Assembly (NCBI GenBank): GCA_046290815.1
Contig: JBKBUF010000023.1
Coordinates: forward strand, 16,777 to 80,776
DNA: 64,000 bases
Source of the DNA: JBKBUF01 sp046290815
GTDB taxonomy: Bacteria > Bacteroidota > Bacteroidia > Cytophagales > Cytophagaceae
Direction of reading: 5' to 3'
Numbering within the stretch: position 1 is the first letter of the stretch; every line of letters begins with the position of its first letter. Under the pieces are notes generated by a model that was not told the origin of the DNA, ran no database searches, and saw only the letters and a list, made by a program, of their open reading frames with translations. This document shows, piece by piece, positions 20,001 through 28,081 of the stretch. The position numbers and the translations under genes were made by a program.

Positions 20001-23000
20001 GCTGATCCGTATGACATCAGATATGTTATGTCAGCGAATGATAAGACATCAGGATTGGTTACTCTTACTATGACTACTACAGGAAACGGAACATGTAATC
20101 CTGTAAGTTCGTCAATGAATCTGACAATCACTCCTGCACCAAGTATTTCTGCAAGTGCTGCTTCATCTTGTTCTGATTCACCTTCGATTCCTTTAATTGT
20201 AAATACAACTGTAGTAACTCAGGGAGTTTGGACTACCTCAGGATCCGGAACCTTTGATCCTAATACTACAACTTTAAATGTTACTTACGAGCCTTCAGAT
20301 ATGGATATTGAAGAGAAGATAGTTACTTTAATAGTAACCTCTACTGACCATGGCATATGTGAAGCTGTAAAAGATACTGTGGTTTTAAATATTATTCCGG
20401 CACCAAAAGCTGATGCAGGGCCGGATCAAATTGTATGTTCTGATGTGACAGGTGTAGTACTTGCCGGAAATCTTGATAATGCTAATGTCGGTTTATGGAC
20501 AACCTCTGGTACCGGAAGTTTTCTTCCAAATGCAAATGCATTAGATGCTACTTATGTTCCTTCAGCTGCTGATACAACAGCCGGTTCCGTTACTCTTACA
20601 TTAACAACGGTGGACAATGGAATTTGTAATGCGCATTCAGACCAGATGGTTATTACATTAACGGATGCCCCTACTGTGGAGGCTGGTCCTGCAATCATTT
20701 GTATTACCGGAACTGCAGTAGAATTGTCGGGTAGAATAACAACAGCAACTCAGGCTACCTGGTCAACTACCAATGGTACAGGAAATTTTACTAATAATGT
20801 AAATGATCTGAATGTGACTTACAATCTGTCTTTAGCAGATCAGGGACTTGGCTCCATCACTATCAGATTAACAACTACCGGTGGTTTAGGCACATGTAAT
20901 CCTGTACAAGATAACATAACGGTAAATATTGCGGATGCACCAAGAGCAATAGCCGGGGCACCAATCGAAATATGCGCAGATGCTGCCAATGTTACATTAA
21001 ATGGTGGTTTACATATATCAACTACAGGTGTATGGACTACAACCGGTACAGGAACATTTGATGATGCAACAAAAACCAATGCAGTATATACACCTTCAAA
21101 TGCTGACACTGCAGCTCATTCAGTAAAACTGGTACTGACAACAACTGATAATGGGGTTTGTGGTCCACACTCTGATACATTGAACCTAACTATTAAACCA
21201 AAACCAATTGTTTCTGCAGGACCTGCAAGTATTTGTGCAGACCAGATAAACATCCCGATTGCCGGCTCGGTGCTTCATGCAGGAGGAGGAAGATGGACAA
21301 CTTCAGGATCGGGTTCTTTCGCAAATGATGGAAGTCTTTCAACCACATATTCTCCATCAAATAATGATCGAGATGATCAGGTGGTCACACTTACCTTAAC
21401 TTCAGAAAACCATGGTTCATGTAATGCGGTCTCTTCAACCATGACCCTTAATCTTAGACCTGCACCGACTGCAAATGCAGGAGGGCCACTAACGATATGT
21501 GCTGACAGAGATCAAATAAATATCAATGGATCTATAGGAGGAATTGCAACCGGCGGGCTTTGGTCAACGAGCGGTAGCGGTACATTCTCTCCAAACAATG
21601 ACCCGGTGACTATCTATAATATTTCCCAGGCTGATAAAGATGCCGGTTCTGTTGTTTTAACCCTTCGTTCAACAGGTAACGGAGTTTGTAATGAAGCGGT
21701 TTCAACTGCAGCAATTACCATTACACCTGCTCCGGTAGTAAATCCGGGATCGGATATAACAATATGTGCGGATGCAGTCAATGTGAATCTGAATGGAAAT
21801 ATTACTGCCGGTGCAACCCAGGGTACCTGGACATCATCTGGTGACGGTTCATTTGGTGATGCCAATATGCTTACTACAACTTATGCACCTGGCGTAAATG
21901 ACAGACAAGTAAATGGTACTAACAATGTTGTTCTGCTTACTTTAACCACAACGAACCATGGCATTTGTAATGCTGTGGCCAGAACTATAAACCTTACTAT
22001 AACTCCAACTCCTACAATTGATGCAGGTCCTGCAAGTGTTTGCTCTGACGCACCGGGAATAAGATTAACAGGAATGGCTACGGTTGCTACCGGAGGATCA
22101 TGGACGACATCAGGGGATGGAAATTTCGCACCAAATGCTAATTCATTAATTGTAACTTATATACCCGGAGATCAGGATAGGATAGATGGAGTTGTAAATC
22201 TGGCGGTGGTTTCAACGGGCCATGGTACTTGTAATGCTGTAAATGATAATATTACTTTAAACCTTGTGCCTGCGCCAAGGGTGGATCTTGGAGCAGACAG
22301 AATTATTTGCAGAGACAACAATACTATAACCTTAAACTCCGCTTTGATAGGTGCGACAGGTATTCAGTGGAGTCACAATGGTGCAGGAAGTTTCAATAGC
22401 AACACTGCTTCTGCTCCTGTATATTCAATAGATCCTGCTGATAAAACCGCAGGAAGTGTTCTGTTTACAGCTGTTACTACGGGCAATGGTCCATGTAATC
22501 AGCATGAGGATCAGATGTTGCTTACATTTACAAATGCTCCGACCGCAGATGCGGGTGGGCCTGTCACGATATGTGCTGATACCAGAACGATCCCTGTAAA
22601 TGCTACAGTTACTGTTGCTTCAGGAGGAAACTGGACTACTTCAGGAACGGGTACTTTTAGTCCTTCAGCAAACAGTCTGAATGCTACATATATTGCTTCA
22701 GATTCGGATACCCTTGCAGGAACCATAACCCTGACTTTGACAACAACCGGTAATGGCAACTGTTCTGCTGTATCAAGCAATAAGGTGATTACAATTACAG
22801 ATGCACCAACGGTTAATCCGGGTTCGGACAGAACTGTATGCGAAAATACCACGGGTGTTCCTTTGACCGGTGCAATCACAGTTGCCGGAGGAGGACAATG
22901 GATTACTTCAGGAGGTGGTACATTTAATCCTTCCGATGTGGCCATGAATGCCACTTACGTTCCTTCAGCTGCAGACATACTTGATAGCGTTGTAGTGATC

Positions 23001-26000
23001 ACTTTAAGGACAACCAATAATGGTTTGTGTCAGGAACATTCACGAAATTTTACATTATATATAAATCCTCAACCGAAAGTATTTGCCGGCTTTGATCAGA
23101 CTGTCTGCGGCGATGCAGGTACAATACCGGTTAGCGGAACAGTAACTTTAGCTTCAGGTGGTACATGGTCATCTCTAGGTACCGGTACTTTTGCTGATGA
23201 TGCATCACTGCAAACTACATATACATTGACGACTGCAGATACTACAGCAGGTGCTGTCACTTTGAGATTAACCTCTGCTGCATTTGAATCATGTGCACCA
23301 GTGGTGGATGAGGTGGTTGTAACCATTACTGATGCTCCTGCTATCAATGCCGGAAATGATCATGTTATATGTGCTGATTCTTCAAGAATTCAGTTTAACG
23401 TACAATATACCGTTGCATCAGGAGTGGAATGGAGATCGTCAGGTACAGGTGTATTCTCACCTAATGCATTTGTTGATAATCCGGTTTATTTCCCTTCAGC
23501 TGCAGATACTACAGCTGGTACAGTTACTATCACAGCTTTATCAACAGGTAACGGAACCTGCGGACCCGTACAAAGCTCCTTCGATATTACCATTAATCCT
23601 GTACCGTTGGTTTTCGCAGGCCAGGATATAACAGTATGTGCAGATGCAGGTACGGTTAATCTTTCCGGAATAGTATTGAATGCAACAGGAGGTACATGGT
23701 CCGGAGGTGCAGGTAGCTTCGCCGATGCTAATAATTTAAACACTACTTATAATATCGCTCCTCAGGATATAACTGCAGGAAATGTAGTATTGGCTCTTAC
23801 CAGTACAGGTATGGGAACATGTAATCCGGTAACAGATTATATCAGAATAACTATTACTCCGGCTCCGACAATAAATGCTGGTCCGTCTCAAACAATATGT
23901 GCCGATGCCAGTGGTGTTGCACTAAACGGATCAGTTACAGTTGCAGGAGGTGCTGTCTGGTCAACCTCAGGTTCCGGAAGCTTTATTCCTGATGCAAATA
24001 CATTAATTGCAACTTATGTTCCTGACAATTCGGAAAAACCAGGCAATGTTACACTTACCCTTACTTCTACGGCCAATGGTTTATGTAATGCTGTAACAAG
24101 CCAGATGCAGGTTACAATTACCCCTGCGCCAACTGCGTCAACAGGATCAGATTTGACAATATGTGCCGATTCAGATGGTGCACCAATATCAGGAGTGATA
24201 ACTGTTGCAGCCGGAGGTTTATGGACTACAAGCGGATCCGGAATTTTCAGTCCGTCTCCAACAGCACTGAATGCAACATATGTTCCATCTGCTACTGATA
24301 TAGTTTTAGGAACTGTTAGTCTGACCCTGACAACACAAGGTAATGGTTCTTGTAATCCTGTTTCAAGTTCCAAAGTCATTACTATAACTCCTTTACCAAC
24401 TGTGGCAGCCGGTTCTGATAAAACAATATGTGCCGATGCAAATTCGGTTGCAATTTCCGGCTCTGTTACCTTCGCTTCGGGCGGACAATGGTCAACAAGC
24501 GGATCAGGAACATTTGTAAATATCAATTCATTAAATACTTCATATCAGCCCTCCGCTGCTGACAGAACTTCAGGAGTTGTGAGATTAACCCTTACAACCA
24601 TGGGTACAGGAAACTGTAAAACTTATACAGATGACTTACTGGTTAACATAACACCTGCTCCGACCATTAATGTCGGTCCGGCACAATTAATATGTGCCGA
24701 TGCAGGAACTATAAGTCTTAATGCTTCTGTAACTATCGCTTCAGGAGTATCCTGGTCAACTAACGGAACAGGAGTATTTGCTCCAAGCTTCCAGGGATTG
24801 AATACAGGGTATTTGCTTTCTGCGGCTGATACAACAGCAAGGATAGTAACTTTGATTGCTACTAGTACCGGCAACGGATTATGTAATGCGGTAACTGCAT
24901 CGAAGGTGTTTACCATAGCACCTGCTCCGGTGGTTCGCGGGGGTTCTGCATCTATGTGTGCCGACCAGAATGGAGTAGGACTAACCGGCTCGGTTGCCAA
25001 CGCTCAAGGAGGTAGATGGACTACTTCCGGTACAGGCACTTTTGCTCCAAACGCATTTACTCTAAATGCTTCATACTTCCCTTCTGCTGCAGATATGGCA
25101 AATGGAAAAGCAACGCTAACATTGAGCTCGGAAGGCAATGGTACATGTAACCCGGTAACTTCACAGTTTAACCTGATTATTACACCGCTTCCGATTGCTG
25201 ATGCCGGCCCGGACATTCATGTGTGCCGTGGCAATTCAGCTCAGTTGGTAGCAAGAGCAACCAATGATGTGAGATATAGCTGGTATACCATAAACAATGT
25301 ACTAATTGCAGATACTTTCATTATCAATGTGATTGCTAATTCCGATACATCTTTCATTTTGAGAGTGGTGGACAGCAAAGGATGTGAGGTATCGGATATT
25401 ATTAATGTAAATGTTGTTGATCCACCTGTATTTGCTCTAAATGACCAGGTATGTTATGAAAGAAACCTTGTGCTGAATGCTCAGCCAAACCCGGTACCGG
25501 CTTTCGGGGTGTATCAATGGTATAGAGGAGACACATTGTTATTTAACCAGACTTTGACAACCCATACTGTACAGAAGTTCGGAACTCACAAAATAGAATA
25601 TTCATTTGACCGATGCAGAGTATCAGATCAGATAGATGTAACACCTGCTCCAATTCTGAATGCTCAGGATAAAATTACCTGTACAGGAAGTCCGGTCACA
25701 ATTACAGTTGCAAGTATTCCTGCAACAGGAATGACTTATTCCTGGACCCACAATGGGGCTGCACTAGGAAATAATGCTGCTTCCATTACTTTCAATGCAC
25801 TGGCTGATTCCAATTATTACCATGTTTCAGTTTCAGACGGATTCGGCTGTACCAGTAGAGATACTATAAGAGTGTATGGTGCACCTGTACCTGTTATGGC
25901 CATCGAAGATCAGCAGGCTTGTATCTTTGAAACTGTAATTCTTGATGCAAGGCCGGTAAACATCGCGAATATTGATGCATTGAATCCGGTGTATGTATGG

Positions 26001-26630
26001 CATATTGATGATCAGTTGAGTCAGCATAGTAAAGATTCACTGCATACAACTAAGCCCGGCAAATTTAAAGTTGAACTGACCATAGGGGAGTGTTCTACAT
26101 CAGATTCATCAGTAGTCCGCTTTAATCCGCTGCCAATACCAGATAATGAATGGACGGTAAGATATTGTAAAGAATCAGATGGTTCAAAAGCACTGGATGC
26201 CGGACCTGCTACCAGCTATTTGTGGCTCGCTACAGGTGGGACAGGAAGGACAGAAGTGTTTACAGATCCGGGTGTCTATTACTTCAGAATATTCAATGAG
26301 TTCAGTTGTTCTGTCATAGACTCGATGGAACTAAGAGATGTATGTCCTCCAAGATTGTTTGTGCCAAATGCCTTCCTGCCGGATCAGGCTGCACCTAACA
26401 ACAGGTTTGAGGTATTCGGTAGATATTTTGCCGGATATAGTATGACAATATTCAACAGATGGGGAGAAATCATCTTCTATACAGAAGATCCGGAACACTT
26501 CTGGGATGGTAATTATCTGGGAGAACCAATGCCGGCAGGCGTTTATCCTTACATCATCAAATTCCGTGGTATCGGAGAAGAAGATAAAGGATCTATGGAT
26601 AAAAAAGGAAGTGTAACGCTAATCAGGTAG
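11004..26630 (+). CDS. giant SprB-like surface adhesin with 48 tandem repeats and a type IX (CHU_C) sorting domain
   Basis: I choose the ATG at 11004 because it opens a good signal peptide (MKFHLFRLFF, hydrophobic core, then FAAPPAG); an in-frame ATG at 10947 adds 19 unneeded residues. The product is about 5,208 residues. Order: signal peptide; a beta-sandwich segment (about 30-180); a Cys-rich segment containing GICCG (about 185-370); a SprB/PKD-like unit (about 410-478); 48 tandem repeats of about 88 residues (481-4727); about five Ig/PKD-like domains; and a C-terminal gliding-motility-associated domain (FVPNAFLPD, FNRWGEIIF, FWDGN, PAGVYPYIIKF). Such proteins are exported by the type IX secretion system and act in adhesion or gliding. 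The PorP/SprF gene 12 bp downstream supports this. No frameshift is visible across the frame. Confidence 0.9.
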   Translation: MKFHLFRLFFSSLFATVFLFNGLTTSFAAPPAGTNVSNNTNGLAKTDLSAGSTNQAIIGFSISGTVANTMTSVTFPLNSTPVGKFVNPRLFSSTDNTFATTADNTNIGGTVNVTATNIQFTGLNQTIDNTVRYYYLVVDINPAVTTSTPTIRPSLTQANIGMTTANVNNFSITGQTYSFYQFCTGDVPTHNVNLTGQPGGSWLSPSDSRKGICCGLNPDSPDNLRCVEFLVTLDPGSQGIRFEIATGAEPSGSMGWQLECTLPEKPVGQDICLDGVGPHRVTFCKPGNNPNSYRIVSIPRPQVSPPVVVSDGCTSTLTATGYNVASIVWTAVGASPDPNQALTPAQTTLYNSYLSCTNACPVVTARYQVGAPDYVDYRVSGTPLGGCDLTPVSFTTRVYFVNDKTATIMPLEPTICFGGTHTTITAVGTGGAPPYTYEWSTGETTQSINVSSVGTYSVIIRDTTSCPAATASRNVTAYLSPITANAGPDVNSCSNNANVVLNGSVSQATGGIWSGGAGSYQPNNTSLVATYVPTPAEISAGNPISHTLTTTGNGSCPAESDQAIQTITPAPTVNIGGNRSLCANNANVAFNPVIANNPTSVQWVGGAGTFFPDRNTAVATYTPTATEISNGSVQLTLVVSKTGCNNVSDQATITFTPAPTATAGANQTVCYNNANVSLNGNVTIAGGGQWTTSGTGTFANANSTITTYTPSDADKNNGPITLTLTTTSNNNCLAVSSQMQVSFTPAPTISAGPNRTVCRNNADVALSGNVTVATGGVWTTSGSGTFSNANALQTTYTPSEAEKSGVVTLTLTSTGHGNCSAVTSQMQISFTASPTANAGANQSRCSNNPNVTLNGAVTIATGGEWTSSGSGSFANSGALATTYLPSATDISNGNVVLTLTTTGNGTCNPVSSPMTVNFTASPTANTGGNRTICADLNSITLNGAVTVAGGGQWTTSGTGTFSNANALNTTYTPSAQDRTNGNVTLTLTTTSNDNCNAVQNSMLLTITPAPTVSAGANRLVCANNPSVVLNGNVTVATGGTWSGGSGTFSPNANTLNATYTPSQAEINAGQANLTLTTTGSGSCQEVSSNMTITITPAPTANAGDDVFLCANNPNVSLAGAVTIAGGGQWSGTGGTFVPSVNDLNATYIPSQAEINSMFAQLILTTTDNNLCLPVRDTIFVVFNPAPTVNAGAPRSICSNNPAIALNPTITGNFATAQWSGGAGTYSPNSTTAISTYTPTAQEISSGNMNLTLTVLESGCLPVSSQLSITFTPAPTVNPGPTRTVCANNPAVNLSGEVTVATGGTWSGGNGTFNPGAANLITTYTPSATEISNGSLTLTLTSTNNGNCLAVSQPLTINITPAPTSNAGANQSVCANNATAVLSGSVGVVTGGVWSTSGTGTFSPINNTLNASYFPSDADKTAGNVTLTLTTSDNGNCLPVQSSKILTITPAPVANSGGATSICANRASLALNGNVTVSTGGTWTGGAGTFSPDANTLNATYTPSAAEINNRSFTLTLVTTGNGNCNFVSDNLAVTITEAPTVSAGSDLTVCGNVNSVALQGSVTIATGGTWTSTGTGSFSPNANTVAASYVPSAADKTAGNSILLTLTSSGNGNCNAVSDQMTMSFTGVPEIQAGPNKTVCTNDLPIVLEGVGSPAVWSGGNGTYSPNANTLNASYQPSSAEITAGQVTLTLTTIPFGACPAISDNVTISIPQGPVVSAGGNQTVCGDVTGVQLIGNVQNAGAGLWSSTGTGTFSPSNSALTVTYNPSAADRTVGNVTLRLTSDQNGFCSPESNTMVLTITPPPTINAGPPQTVCADVAGVQLAGTVTVATGATWTTSGSGNFLPNNTTLNATYDPSDADTLAGSVTLTLTSTGNGTCQAVSSNMVITITDAPTANAGANQTVCSDVDFIVLSGTVTTATGGRWSTTGSGTFSPNDVSLTTSYYPSAADRSLTSLTFTLTSTGNGTCNPVSRNTVVTITPKPVVNAGTDVTVCADVNNVVLNAASVSNASGGTWTTDGTGSFDDNAVVNATYQLSNADKTKGIVVLTLQSTGSGICAAVTDQMIITVTPAPTAGVGPNRTVCADVGSVPLSGNISIATGGIWSTSGSGTFVPNNTTLNASYQPSNADTTAKLVTITLTSTGNGTCNAVTSSFDLSITPVPVINLGAAATICADSSFVPLSASVLHATGGTWSSSGNGSFAPNANTLNASYYPGGNDITSGNVTLTFTSSGHGTCNAVQATKQVTITPAPTANAGGNLTVCADITGIPLNGQVTIAGGGIWSTTGTGSFQPDNTTLTATYVPSQADKNAGSVTLTLTTTNSGTCKNVSSNKIITITPAPTVNAGPDLSVCADRNSVNLNGSVTVATGGTWTTSGSGTFSPDANQLLVNYFPSAADRTSGNVTLTLTSTGNGTCNAVTSSMNLQITPAPTINAGGNQTVCADVTGVSIAGNVTVAGGGRWTTTGTGSFAPNDISLTATYVPSAADKSAGGVTLTLTSTDNGSCNAVTSQSVITISPAPTANAGLNQNVCANTSGVALTGFVTTATGGVWSTASGTGTFIPNANTLNATFVPSALQINAGVANLTLTTTGNGTCAAVTSTMRINLQPVPVVSAGPDQDVCASVNSVPLNASMSNAGGVQWSTSGSGTFLPNATTLLATYQPSAADKIAGQVNLSIATTGNANCAAATHSMTLRFTPVPSVDAGPEAVCSNAANIPLSGTVAIASGVTWSTLGTGTFSSTTSLNTSYTPSADDITAQTVRVVITSTGNASCAPARDTIILSLVPPPVANAGNDRIRCANAGGVALNGSVIGATGGTWSSTGGGTFSPNANTLNATYTPSFADISNGTAVLTLTTTGIGLCNPHSDNMEITITPAPTANAGANETFCADVVSVPLTGNVTVATGGSWTTSGSGTFINQNSLNATYQPSAADKNGNVTLTLTTTGNGGCVAVTSQKVISFTPAPTASAGPDITICADANALFIDGSATVATGATWTTNGTGTFTAVADPYDIRYVMSANDKTSGLVTLTMTTTGNGTCNPVSSSMNLTITPAPSISASAASSCSDSPSIPLIVNTTVVTQGVWTTSGSGTFDPNTTTLNVTYEPSDMDIEEKIVTLIVTSTDHGICEAVKDTVVLNIIPAPKADAGPDQIVCSDVTGVVLAGNLDNANVGLWTTSGTGSFLPNANALDATYVPSAADTTAGSVTLTLTTVDNGICNAHSDQMVITLTDAPTVEAGPAIICITGTAVELSGRITTATQATWSTTNGTGNFTNNVNDLNVTYNLSLADQGLGSITIRLTTTGGLGTCNPVQDNITVNIADAPRAIAGAPIEICADAANVTLNGGLHISTTGVWTTTGTGTFDDATKTNAVYTPSNADTAAHSVKLVLTTTDNGVCGPHSDTLNLTIKPKPIVSAGPASICADQINIPIAGSVLHAGGGRWTTSGSGSFANDGSLSTTYSPSNNDRDDQVVTLTLTSENHGSCNAVSSTMTLNLRPAPTANAGGPLTICADRDQININGSIGGIATGGLWSTSGSGTFSPNNDPVTIYNISQADKDAGSVVLTLRSTGNGVCNEAVSTAAITITPAPVVNPGSDITICADAVNVNLNGNITAGATQGTWTSSGDGSFGDANMLTTTYAPGVNDRQVNGTNNVVLLTLTTTNHGICNAVARTINLTITPTPTIDAGPASVCSDAPGIRLTGMATVATGGSWTTSGDGNFAPNANSLIVTYIPGDQDRIDGVVNLAVVSTGHGTCNAVNDNITLNLVPAPRVDLGADRIICRDNNTITLNSALIGATGIQWSHNGAGSFNSNTASAPVYSIDPADKTAGSVLFTAVTTGNGPCNQHEDQMLLTFTNAPTADAGGPVTICADTRTIPVNATVTVASGGNWTTSGTGTFSPSANSLNATYIASDSDTLAGTITLTLTTTGNGNCSAVSSNKVITITDAPTVNPGSDRTVCENTTGVPLTGAITVAGGGQWITSGGGTFNPSDVAMNATYVPSAADILDSVVVITLRTTNNGLCQEHSRNFTLYINPQPKVFAGFDQTVCGDAGTIPVSGTVTLASGGTWSSLGTGTFADDASLQTTYTLTTADTTAGAVTLRLTSAAFESCAPVVDEVVVTITDAPAINAGNDHVICADSSRIQFNVQYTVASGVEWRSSGTGVFSPNAFVDNPVYFPSAADTTAGTVTITALSTGNGTCGPVQSSFDITINPVPLVFAGQDITVCADAGTVNLSGIVLNATGGTWSGGAGSFADANNLNTTYNIAPQDITAGNVVLALTSTGMGTCNPVTDYIRITITPAPTINAGPSQTICADASGVALNGSVTVAGGAVWSTSGSGSFIPDANTLIATYVPDNSEKPGNVTLTLTSTANGLCNAVTSQMQVTITPAPTASTGSDLTICADSDGAPISGVITVAAGGLWTTSGSGIFSPSPTALNATYVPSATDIVLGTVSLTLTTQGNGSCNPVSSSKVITITPLPTVAAGSDKTICADANSVAISGSVTFASGGQWSTSGSGTFVNINSLNTSYQPSAADRTSGVVRLTLTTMGTGNCKTYTDDLLVNITPAPTINVGPAQLICADAGTISLNASVTIASGVSWSTNGTGVFAPSFQGLNTGYLLSAADTTARIVTLIATSTGNGLCNAVTASKVFTIAPAPVVRGGSASMCADQNGVGLTGSVANAQGGRWTTSGTGTFAPNAFTLNASYFPSAADMANGKATLTLSSEGNGTCNPVTSQFNLIITPLPIADAGPDIHVCRGNSAQLVARATNDVRYSWYTINNVLIADTFIINVIANSDTSFILRVVDSKGCEVSDIINVNVVDPPVFALNDQVCYERNLVLNAQPNPVPAFGVYQWYRGDTLLFNQTLTTHTVQKFGTHKIEYSFDRCRVSDQIDVTPAPILNAQDKITCTGSPVTITVASIPATGMTYSWTHNGAALGNNAASITFNALADSNYYHVSVSDGFGCTSRDTIRVYGAPVPVMAIEDQQACIFETVILDARPVNIANIDALNPVYVWHIDDQLSQHSKDSLHTTKPGKFKVELTIGECSTSDSSVVRFNPLPIPDNEWTVRYCKESDGSKALDAGPATSYLWLATGGTGRTEVFTDPGVYYFRIFNEFSCSVIDSMELRDVCPPRLFVPNAFLPDQAAPNNRFEVFGRYFAGYSMTIFNRWGEIIFYTEDPEHFWDGNYLGEPMPAGVYPYIIKFRGIGEEDKGSMDKKGSVTLIR
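12444..25184 (+). repeat. 48 tandem coding repeats of about 265 bp (88 aa)
   Basis: Reading the translation I counted 48 consecutive units. A typical unit runs PAPTANAGANQTVCAD, NGSVTVATGG, WTTSGSGTFSPN, LNATYVPSAAD, VTLTLTTTGNGTCNAV, SSxMxITIT. Nearly every unit has exactly two cysteines (after the QTV and GNGT positions), one Trp and one TYxPS, so each is probably an Ig-like beta sandwich with one disulfide. Units diverge at DNA level and I see no long identical blocks, so the array looks old. Units 1-12 mostly have CxNN after the first Cys, units 15-48 mostly CAD. Confidence 0.9.
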
Positions 26631-26642
26631 TACCATCTGTAA

Positions 26643-27884
26643 ATGAAAATGAAAATGAAAAAATTTATATACATATTCGTTTTGTTAGGCTCTGTTCTTA
26701 CAGTGCATGCTCAGGATCCTCAGTTTTCACAGTTTTATGAGGTTCCGACCTATCTTAACCCTGCTTTTGCAGGCGGCTCTCATCATTACAGAGGTATATT
26801 TCATCAGCGGATGCAATGGCCATCACTGGATGCAAGGTACATCACCACATTTTTCTCTGCTGATAAATATTTCAATGAAGCAAAAAGCGGTGTGGGTCTT
26901 ACAGTGATGCAGGATATTCAGGAAAGAAGCGGTCATATCAAATCCACCAATGTTTCTCTTCAGTATGCCTATGAGCTTCATGTGAATAGATGGCTAACAG
27001 TAAGACCGGGTGTGCAGTTGGGATATCTTACCAGAAATGTAAACTGGAACAATCTGACCATTCCGCAGCAGTATGATGATAATGGCATGAATGGACAAGC
27101 TGGTTTGTATTCGGGCAATATGCGTACTCACATGGCGGATGTTTCATCAGGTATAGTAGGATATACCAACAATACATTCTTCGGTGTTTCTGCCCATCAT
27201 CTTAACAGACCGAATGAATCCTTTGTAGGCGGAGTATCCAGGCTTCCTGTAAAATACACTTTAATGGCAGGACATAAGATACCATTGGTGCATACCAAGC
27301 ACATGGCCTATCTGGAATCAGAGAAGGATATAAGTATTACCCCGACAGTACATTATAAATTTCAGGGGAAGTCAGACCAGCTGGATATAGGCTCCTATTT
27401 CAACTATGATCAGTTTTTCTGTGCTTTATGGTACAGAGGTATTCCCTTCAAACGCTATGAGCGTTTGCAGAATAATGAATCTATGGTGGCACACGTAGGA
27501 TACAGATATGAAGGATTGAGTGTAGGATACAGTTATGATTTTGTAGTGTCGAAGCTGACGGGTGCAAATCCACGAGGTGCTCATGAGATCAACATTACCT
27601 ATATCATATTAAAGAAACATAAGAACAATAAGCCGATGCGGGTCCTTCCATGCCCGAACTTTTATAAGAAAACTACAGATAAACACCATCTGGAGAATCA
27701 TCATCACGATGGACATTATAAGCATAACAATGCATTGCCTGGACAAAAACCAACGCATCACCAGCATCCGGGTCAACATGCTCCGGGAGCCCAGAAAAAA
27801 GGAGCTCATGGCACCCATGGTACTCATGGTACCCATGGTCACGGAAACCACCACAACGTGCCTAAAAAGAAGAAACATTTTTAG
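26643..27884 (+). CDS. PorP/SprF-family type IX secretion membrane protein with a His-rich tail
   Basis: 413 residues beginning MKMKMKK, with three possible Mets and a signal peptide ending near VHAQ. The mature N-terminus DPQFSQFYEVPTYLNPAFAG is the hallmark of the PorP/SprF family, outer-membrane beta barrels that pair with a particular CHU_C substrate. The rest alternates short beta strands to about residue 335. The last 67 residues or so are unusual: about 19 His with Gly, Thr and Lys, including a GTHGTHGTH run and a KKKKH end. The gene is 12 bp after the giant adhesin, matching the sprB-sprF style of arrangement, so I infer that it is needed to secrete or anchor that adhesin. The His tail is not a normal family feature and may bind metal. 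Confidence 0.88.
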   Translation: MKMKMKKFIYIFVLLGSVLTVHAQDPQFSQFYEVPTYLNPAFAGGSHHYRGIFHQRMQWPSLDARYITTFFSADKYFNEAKSGVGLTVMQDIQERSGHIKSTNVSLQYAYELHVNRWLTVRPGVQLGYLTRNVNWNNLTIPQQYDDNGMNGQAGLYSGNMRTHMADVSSGIVGYTNNTFFGVSAHHLNRPNESFVGGVSRLPVKYTLMAGHKIPLVHTKHMAYLESEKDISITPTVHYKFQGKSDQLDIGSYFNYDQFFCALWYRGIPFKRYERLQNNESMVAHVGYRYEGLSVGYSYDFVVSKLTGANPRGAHEINITYIILKKHKNNKPMRVLPCPNFYKKTTDKHHLENHHHDGHYKHNNALPGQKPTHHQHPGQHAPGAQKKGAHGTHGTHGTHGHGNHHNVPKKKKHF

Positions 27885-27920
27885 GTGATGAAAGTATAAC
27901 GAGCTAGTCTTAAGTAATTT

Positions 27921-27960
27921 AACCCCTGGAATAAACATTATTTTATTTCAGGGGTTATTT
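27921..27960 (+). terminator. stem-loop terminator after the adhesin/PorP pair
   Basis: Arms 27921-27933 and 27944-27956 (AACCCCTG paired with CAGGGGTT, extended by A/T pairs and one G-T pair) enclose a 10-base loop and are followed by ATTTATTTG. It lies 36 bp after the PorP-like stop codon and closes the adhesin transcription unit. Confidence 0.75.
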
Positions 27961-28081
27961 ATTTGTCCGGTCTTTCAAAATTACAACCTGTTGAAATATC
28001 CGGTATTTAACCGTTGCCTTTAATCTTTTAACGGTTTGCATTTTTTTTGTTAAAAGATATTTCATTCTTAATCCCGGTGCT

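Noticed and set aside
12444..25184. Array of regular repeats considered as a CRISPR or satellite
   Set aside because: The repeat is in frame throughout, about 265 bp long, translates to a conserved beta-rich unit, and varies by codon-level substitutions; it is protein coding.
28009..28036. 7-bp inverted repeat (AACCGTT/AACGGTT) upstream of the DUF2064-like gene as an operator or terminator
   Set aside because: Short arms, no T-run at the right place and no consistent promoter element beside it; too weak to call.
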